Shown here: positions 58,561 to 64,000 of the stretch, one piece after another
Layout of the letters: every line of letters starts with the position of its first letter
Position numbering within the stretch: the stretch's first letter is position 1
Assembly: GCA_037176705.1 (NCBI GenBank)
Contig: CM073885.1
Coordinates: 169,250,290 to 169,314,289, forward strand
Length of the DNA stretch: 64,000 nt
Direction: 5' to 3'
Source: Molossus alvarezi
Lineage: Eukaryota > Chordata > Mammalia > Chiroptera > Molossidae
Notes under the pieces: generated by a model
What the model was told of the DNA's origin: nothing
Databases searched by the model: none
What the model saw: only the letters and a program-made list of their open reading frames with translations
Program-made: the position numbers and the translations under genes

Positions 58561-58782
58561 TTTTTTTTTTTTTTTTTTTTAATTTTTATTTATTGACCTT
58601 AGGAAGGGAGAGGGAGAGAGAGAGAGAAACAGAAATGAGAGAGGACATCCATTGGTCACCTCCTGCATACCCTCCAATGGGAATTGGGCCCACAACCTGG
58701 GCATGTGCCCCGACCACGAATTGAACCAGTGACGTTTTTTGCATGGATCAACACACAACCACTGAGCCACACCAGCCGGGCT
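58561..58782 (-). mobile_element. VES-related SINE (short subfamily)
   Basis: Lies between copies 2 and 3 of the target word (third: acctttactgtttc, 58782 on). Confidence 0.9.
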
Positions 58783-58962
58783 ACCTTTACTGTTTCTAAA
58801 TTGCCTCTATATTGAGCATTTACTTGGTTGCTGTAAACTTTAAAAAAAAATTAATTAATTTATCCAACTTTTATTAATTTATTTTTGTTACAGATGTTTC
58901 ACCTTTTTCACCCTAAGTCACCCTCTTCCCCATCCTGCCCCCACACCCGCCTAGCATTTTGT

Positions 58963-59152
58963 CTATGTTCATTGGTTATGCATAAATGCATGTATGTTCT
59001 TTCGCTCGTCTCATTCATCCTCCTCGTACCACTACTCTGAGGTTTGTCAGTCTGAACCATACTCCTTTCTATATCTCTGGGTCTATTTTGTTTATCACCT
59101 TATTTTGTCCATTATATTCCACAAATAAGTGAGATCATGTGGTATTTGTCAT
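58963..59152 (+). repeat. Inverted duplication, arm 2 (source copy in L1)
   Basis: The partner of 58066-58255. It is continuous with the flanking L1 3' UTR and ORF2 end, so this is the likely template and the other arm the new copy. The arms are 707 bp apart. Confidence 0.95.
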
Positions 59153-59700
59153 TCTCTGATTGACTTGTTTCACTTAGCATAATACTCTCAAGGTCCCTTC
59201 ACATTATCTCAAAGGATAAGAGATCTTTCTTTCTTATAGCTGCATAGTATTCCATTGTATATATGTACCACAGCTTTTTATCCATTCATCTATTGATGGA
59301 CATTTGGGCTGTTTCCAGATGTTAATGATTTTAAATAGCGCTGCTATGAACATCAGGGTACATATATTCTTTCTGTTTGGTGTTTCAGGCTTCTTAGGAT
59401 ATGATATATTCCTAGAAGTGGGGTCACTGTGTCAAATGGAAATCAATTTTAAATTTTTTGAGGAAACAACATACTGTTTTCCATAGTGGCTGCTCCAGTC
59501 TGCATTCCCACCAGCAGTGTACTAGAGTCCCCTTTTCTCTATACCCTCACTAGCACTTGTTGTTTGATGATTTGTTGATGACAGTCATTCTGGCAGATGT
59601 GAGGTAATACCTCATAGTTGTTTTATTTTGCATCTCTCTGATGATTAGGGATGATGAGTATTTTTTCATATGTCTCTTGGCCATTTGTATGTCCTTTTTT

Positions 59701-59947
59701 TTTTTAATCCTCACCCGAGGATATTTTTACATTTTTTTTGTACAGATAGAGTGGGAGAGAGAGAGAGGAAGGGAGAGAGAGAGAGAAACATCGACGTGAA
59801 GGGACACATCGAGTGGCTGCCACCCGCACGACCAACCAGGGCCGGGGACAAACTGCAACCGAGGTACGCGCCCTTAGCGGAAACCGAACCCGGGTCTCTC
59901 CGGACTGCAGGCCGACGCTCCAACCGCTGAGCCAAACTGGCCAGGGC
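59701..59947 (-). mobile_element. VES SINE (young-looking)
   Basis: Duplication tgtatgtcctttt (59688-59700, 59948-59960); CpG-rich head. Confidence 0.93.
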
Positions 59948-60119
59948 TGTATGTCCTTTTGGAGAGGTATCTATTTAGGTCCTATGACCATTTTTTAATT
60001 GGATTCTTTGTCTTCCTTTTGCTGAGTTGTATGAACACTATATTTTGGAAATTAACTCCTTGTCTGATGTATCATTGGCAGTTATGCTCTCCCATACAGT
60101 GGGTTCCCTTTTTTTTTTT

Positions 60120-60323
60120 TAAAAATATGTTTTTATTGATTTTTTTTAAAGAGAGAGGAAGGGAGAGAGAAACAGCGATGAGAGAGTCACATTGATTGGC
60201 TGCCTCCTGCGTGCCCCACCCTGGTGATTAAGCCCGAAACCATGCATGTGCCCTGACCAGGAATTGAACCGGGGCCTCTCAGACCGTAGAACAGTGCTCA
60301 GTCCACTGCGTCACACTGGCCTG
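60120..60323 (-). mobile_element. VES-related SINE (short subfamily)
   Basis: Flanks gggttcccttt and tggttcccttt. Confidence 0.88.
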
Positions 60324-60623
60324 GTTCCCTTTCCATTTTGATGGTGGTTTCTTTTGCTGTGCAGAAACTTTTTAGTTTGATGTAGTCCAGTGTGTTCATT
60401 TTTTCCTTTGTTTCTCTTGCCTTAGGTGATTGATGTATCAGTGAAAATTCTGCTGTGTATGATGTCTGAAATTTTGTTGCCTACATTTTCTTTTAGGATT
60501 TTTATGGATTCACGAGTCACATTTAAGTCTTTTATCCATTTTGAGTTTATTCTTGTGTATGTTGTAAATTGATGATCTAGTTTCATTTTCTTGCATGTAG
60601 CTGTTCAATATTCTCAACACCCT

Positions 60624-62810
60624 TTATTTATTTATTTATTTATTTTTTAAATCTATATTGTTGAATGTAAAATGTATTACAGATGTTCCACATTTTTCCC
60701 CCATTGACCCTCTCCTCCTCCCTCCCTCCCCCCTCTCACCTTTCCCACACTATTGTCTGTGTCCATTGGTTATGCATATAAGTTCTTTGGTTTATTTCTT
60801 CCCATCCCCCCAACCCCTTTCCCTTTGAGGTTTGTCAGTCTAGCAATGAATTTGTACTTCTTAATCCCTTCATCTTTTTCACCCATTCCCCCAACCGCCC
60901 TGCCATCTGGCAACGAACAAAATGTTCTCTGTATCTATGAGAATGTTTCTGTTCTGCCTGTTCATTTTGTTTGTAGATTCCATTGTCGATAGATATGTAT
61001 TCATTGCCATTTTGTTTGTTCATATATTTTATCTTTTTCTTCAAAAAAAAACCCTTCATCATTTCATATAATAACAGTTTGGTAGTGATGAACTCCTTTA
61101 ACTTTTTCTTGTCTGGGAAAGTTTTTATATGGCCATCAATTCTAAATGACAGCTTTGCAGGATAGAGTAATCTTGGTTGTAGGTCCTTGCTTTTCATCAC
61201 TCTGAATATTTCTTGCCACTCCCTTCTGGCCTGCAAAGTTTCTTTTGAGAAATCAGCTGACAGCCTTATTTATGGGAACTCCCTTGTAGGTAACTAGCTG
61301 CCTTTCTCTTGCTGCTTTTAAGATTCTCTTTGTCTTGAACCTTTTGCATTTTGATGATGATGTGTCTTGGTGTGGGCCTCTTGGGGTTCATCTTGTTTGG
61401 GACTCTCTGTGCTTCCTGGACTTGTATGTCTGTTTCCTTCACCAAGTTAGGAAAGTTTTCTGCCATTATTGTTTCAAAGAGGTTTTCGATTTCTTGTTCT
61501 TGCTCTTCTCCTTCTGGCACCCCCAAGATGGTAATGTTGGCACGCTTGAAGTTGTCCCAGAGGCTCCTTACACTATCCTCATTTTTTTGGATTCTTTTTT
61601 CTTTTTGCTGTTCTGATTGGGCATTTTTTTGCTTCCTTATATTGCAAATCGATGGTTTGCTCCTTGGATTTACATACTCTATTATTGAAGCTGTGTAAAT
61701 TATTCTTTATTTCAGTTAATGCCTCCTTCAATTCTAACTGTGCATCCATGATTTCTGACTGGTTCTTTTTTATGCTCTTGAGTTCCTCCCCAGGTTCACT
61801 GAGGTTCTCACTAAGATCATTGAGCATCCTTATAAGCAGTATTTTGAACTCAGCCTCTGTTAGGTTGCTTATCTCCATTTTGCCTAGTTCTTTCCTTGGG
61901 GTGTTGTTCTGTTCTTTCATTTGGGACCTGTTTCTTTGTTTCCTCATTTTGGCTGCCTCCCTGTGTTTGTTTCAGTGTATTGCTTAATGAGAAGTATGGG
62001 GCTAGCTGAGATGAGATGCTGCTCGTTTGAAAGAACTTAGGAAAAGCCTGAAGCAGGATCCAAGAGAGGCCAATCCTATGGTTAAGCAAGTGGCAACAGC
62101 TTGGGTGGGCTTGAAAGTTGGGCGGGGTGGGGCGGGGCCTCAGGTAGTCACCAGGACGGGGCTACCAGTGTGAGCCAGGTTGCTGGAGGCCCAGATATGG
62201 CGACTGTCTGCTGCCCCAGAGAAGGGCCCACCAAAGGAACAAAGGCCTCTGACAGCACTTTTGTCCCAGAGAAAGCCCCCTCTCCAGCCCTCGTTCCAGT
62301 GCCAAACAGCTCAGTTCTTCCCTGTATGTCTCTGGTGCCCCTCGAGCTGCCTCCCCTCCAAGCTTAGAGGGCGAGAGTTCGCTAAGTCCGTGCGCAGGCC
62401 CTTTAAGGAGCTGCCTGGGGCTCCAGCAGCTTCAGCCTCCCTGAGCCTCAGTTCCCGCTGGTTTTTCCAGCCAGAAGTTATGGGGACTTCTCTTCCTGGC
62501 ACTGGAACCCTGAGCGGGGCACCTGGTGTGGACGGGGACCCCTCAGTCCTCAGGAAGGACCTTCCCAGCCGAGGTATCCTTCTGATTTTTATCCGCCACA
62601 CTTGGGTGTGGGACCAGACCGTTGCGCCGCTGCCCCTCCTACCAGTCTGGATGTGGCTGCTGCTTTAATTCTGCAGTTGTAGGACTTCCATTCAGCTTGA
62701 TTTCAGGCGGTTTTGAATGATGGTTGTTCTGTAGTTTAGTTGTAACTTTGATGTGGTTGTGGGAGGACCCGATACCGCGTTTACCTACGCCGCCATCTTG
62801 ACCGGAAGTC
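60624..62810 (-). mobile_element. HAL1-type half-LINE, copy E (young, short 5' UTR, ORF1 frameshifted)
   Basis: Close relative of copy A, about 2.19 kb, with the same 5' UTR deletion. ORF1 is split: N-terminal/coiled-coil part 61579-61947, RRM part 61266-61526, C-terminal domain 60835-61236. The tail is (TTTA)n on the plus strand at 60624-60646. It lies in an old L1; no target duplication is obvious. Confidence 0.88.
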
Positions 62811-62864
62811 TTCCTCAGTTTTTAAAGAAGTTCCATATGTACCTTTAAAAAATTCTGTAGTTTT

Positions 62865-62965
62865 CTGATAAGATATGTGAATGTCTAATCTCTGTTGTAC
62901 ACCTGAAACAAATGTAATATTGTATGTTAACTGTAATTAGAAAATAAATTAATTTTAAAAATTCG
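62865..62965 (+). mobile_element. L1 3' end, plus strand
   Basis: gttgtacacctgaaacaaatg ... atgttaactgtaattagaaa is the classic L1 3' terminus in sense orientation. Confidence 0.8.
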
Positions 62966-63896
62966 GTTGTCTTGGAGTATAGTGTTTTACATATATATTC
63001 ATGAGGTCACATTTGATATTTAGGTTGTTAGCATTTTCTTTATCCTTGCTGATTTGTTGAATACTTTTTCTATCATTTACTGATGAAAGTGTATAAAAAT
63101 ATTTCTTATTGTGATTGTGTAGTCTCACTTTTTGCCTTATAAATTTGTTTATTATTGCAGACACATTCATAATTATTGCAACTCCGCCTTACAAATTGAA
63201 TTTTTTACCATTGTGGAGTACCCCTTTTTCTCTGGCATTCTTTGCCTGAAACTGTACTTCATGATAGTGACATTAACTGCCTCAGCTTTCTGTTGGGGTT
63301 TTTTTTCAAATGGCAAATTTTCCTTTTAGTTTTAATTTTTCTGTTTTGTTATGTATTATCTCTTGTTAACAGAAAATAATTGCCTTTTTAGCAGTTTTTG
63401 TCTTTAAGTGAAGAAAATTTTAATTTTTGTCTTTAAGTGAAGAAAATTTTAGTCCATTTACATTTAATGTATGTCTATGGGTGTGTGCTTGAGTGTGTCT
63501 GAATTTGGATTTAAACTTTTCATTTTACTAAATGTTTTTCATTTGTCTTATTCTTTCTTCCTTTTCATTCTTGCCTTTTTGATTGCTATTTAAAAATATC
63601 TTCAATTTTTAGAGCAGTTTTAGGTTTCCAGCAACATTGAGGAGAAGGTATGGGGATTTTTCATATACCCTTTGTCTGCATATATGCATAGTCTCCCTCA
63701 TTATCATCACTCAGGAACATTTGTTACTATTGATGAACCTATAATGACACATCATTATCATCCAGAATCCATTATTTACATTAGCGTTTTCTCTTGGTGT
63801 TGTAGATTCTGCGTTTGCACAGATTATAATAACATTTATCAATCGTCATAATATCATACTGAGTATTTATGCTGCCTTAAAAATCCTTTGTGTTCT
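62966..63896 (-). mobile_element. Old L1 fragments, low similarity
   Basis: 63100-63560 T-rich L1-like (tagtccatttacatttaatg); 63600-63890 resembles an L1 3' UTR (agcagttttaggtttccagc, gtagattctgcgtttgcac). A 29-bp-period repeat lies at 63395-63451. Confidence 0.5.
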
Positions 63897-64000
63897 GGCC
63901 TGGCCGGCGTGGCTCAATGGATTGAGTATCGTCCTATGGACTGAGAGGTCCTGGTTTGATTCTAGGTCAGGGAAAGTGCTGGAATTGCGGGCTGTATCCC
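63897..64000 (+). mobile_element. VES-related SINE, cut by window end
   Basis: ctggcctggccggcgtggctcaat head and B box tttgattctaggtc; the rest lies outside. Confidence 0.87.

Larger units (their letters stand above)
58855..60623 (-). mobile_element. L1 3' UTR and ORF2 C-terminal half
   Basis: Source L1 of the inverted duplication. 3' UTR 58870-59150, ORF2 end 59150-59700 (gctgcatagtattccattgt), then reverse-transcriptase side 59948-60119 and 60324-60623 (ttttgatggtggtttctttt, ccattttgagtttattcttgtg). Interrupted by two VES SINEs. Confidence 0.9.

Overview
This is a stretch of a placental-mammal nuclear genome, almost certainly from a bat. The evidence is about 60 tRNA-derived SINEs with the head, glycine-like B box and CT-rich tail of the bat VES family, young L1-type elements, and old Tigger-type transposon remnants. 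The sequence is AT-rich and non-bacterial. It has no operons and no long cellular ORF, and most short open frames fall inside transposable elements. I saw no Helitron termini of the vespertilionid HeliBat type, so I do not assign a family. A non-vespertilionid VES-bearing bat is possible.

The only functional host-gene sequence I can support is one 55-bp exon at 38546-38600 (+). It has a polypyrimidine tract and AG acceptor upstream and a GTAAGT donor downstream. It encodes the start of the extended PHD module (RCELCPHKDGALKRTDNGG) of the AF10/AF17 family. The exon peptide is the same in MLLT10 and MLLT6, but the huge, AT-rich, LINE-rich introns favour MLLT10 (AF10). The whole window is then probably intron-exon-intron of that gene, transcribed left to right.

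Everything else is intronic repeat. From 1 to about 33 kb it is mostly antisense fragments of old L1 elements (ORF2 C-terminus and 3' UTR), cut up by VES SINEs. Many of these SINEs stand in doublets or triplets, some flanked by serially duplicated target sites. Within this stretch lie a full-length FTH1 processed pseudogene (24802-25715, with its iron-responsive element), a probable solo LTR broken by a Tigger-type DNA transposon (26164-26803), and an unidentified 226-bp retrocopy (16012-16237). From 33 to 39 kb the DNA is less repetitive; it holds an RPL7A processed pseudogene and the MLLT10 exon.

From 41 to 63 kb there are five large, same-strand (antisense) copies of a LINE that has a 5' UTR, ORF1 and a 3' UTR but no ORF2, i.e. 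a half-LINE (HAL1-type) element that must borrow L1 machinery. Three copies are older and about 2.7 kb long. Two are younger, about 2.2 kb, and share a 567-bp deletion in the 5' UTR. One young copy (41629-43853) keeps an uninterrupted 313-codon ORF1, has a perfect 16-bp target-site duplication, and sits inside an older copy of its own family. A 190-bp, near-identical inverted duplication (58066-58255 versus 58963-59152) marks a recent templated insertion. These half-LINEs and the recent rearrangement are the most notable parts of the window.
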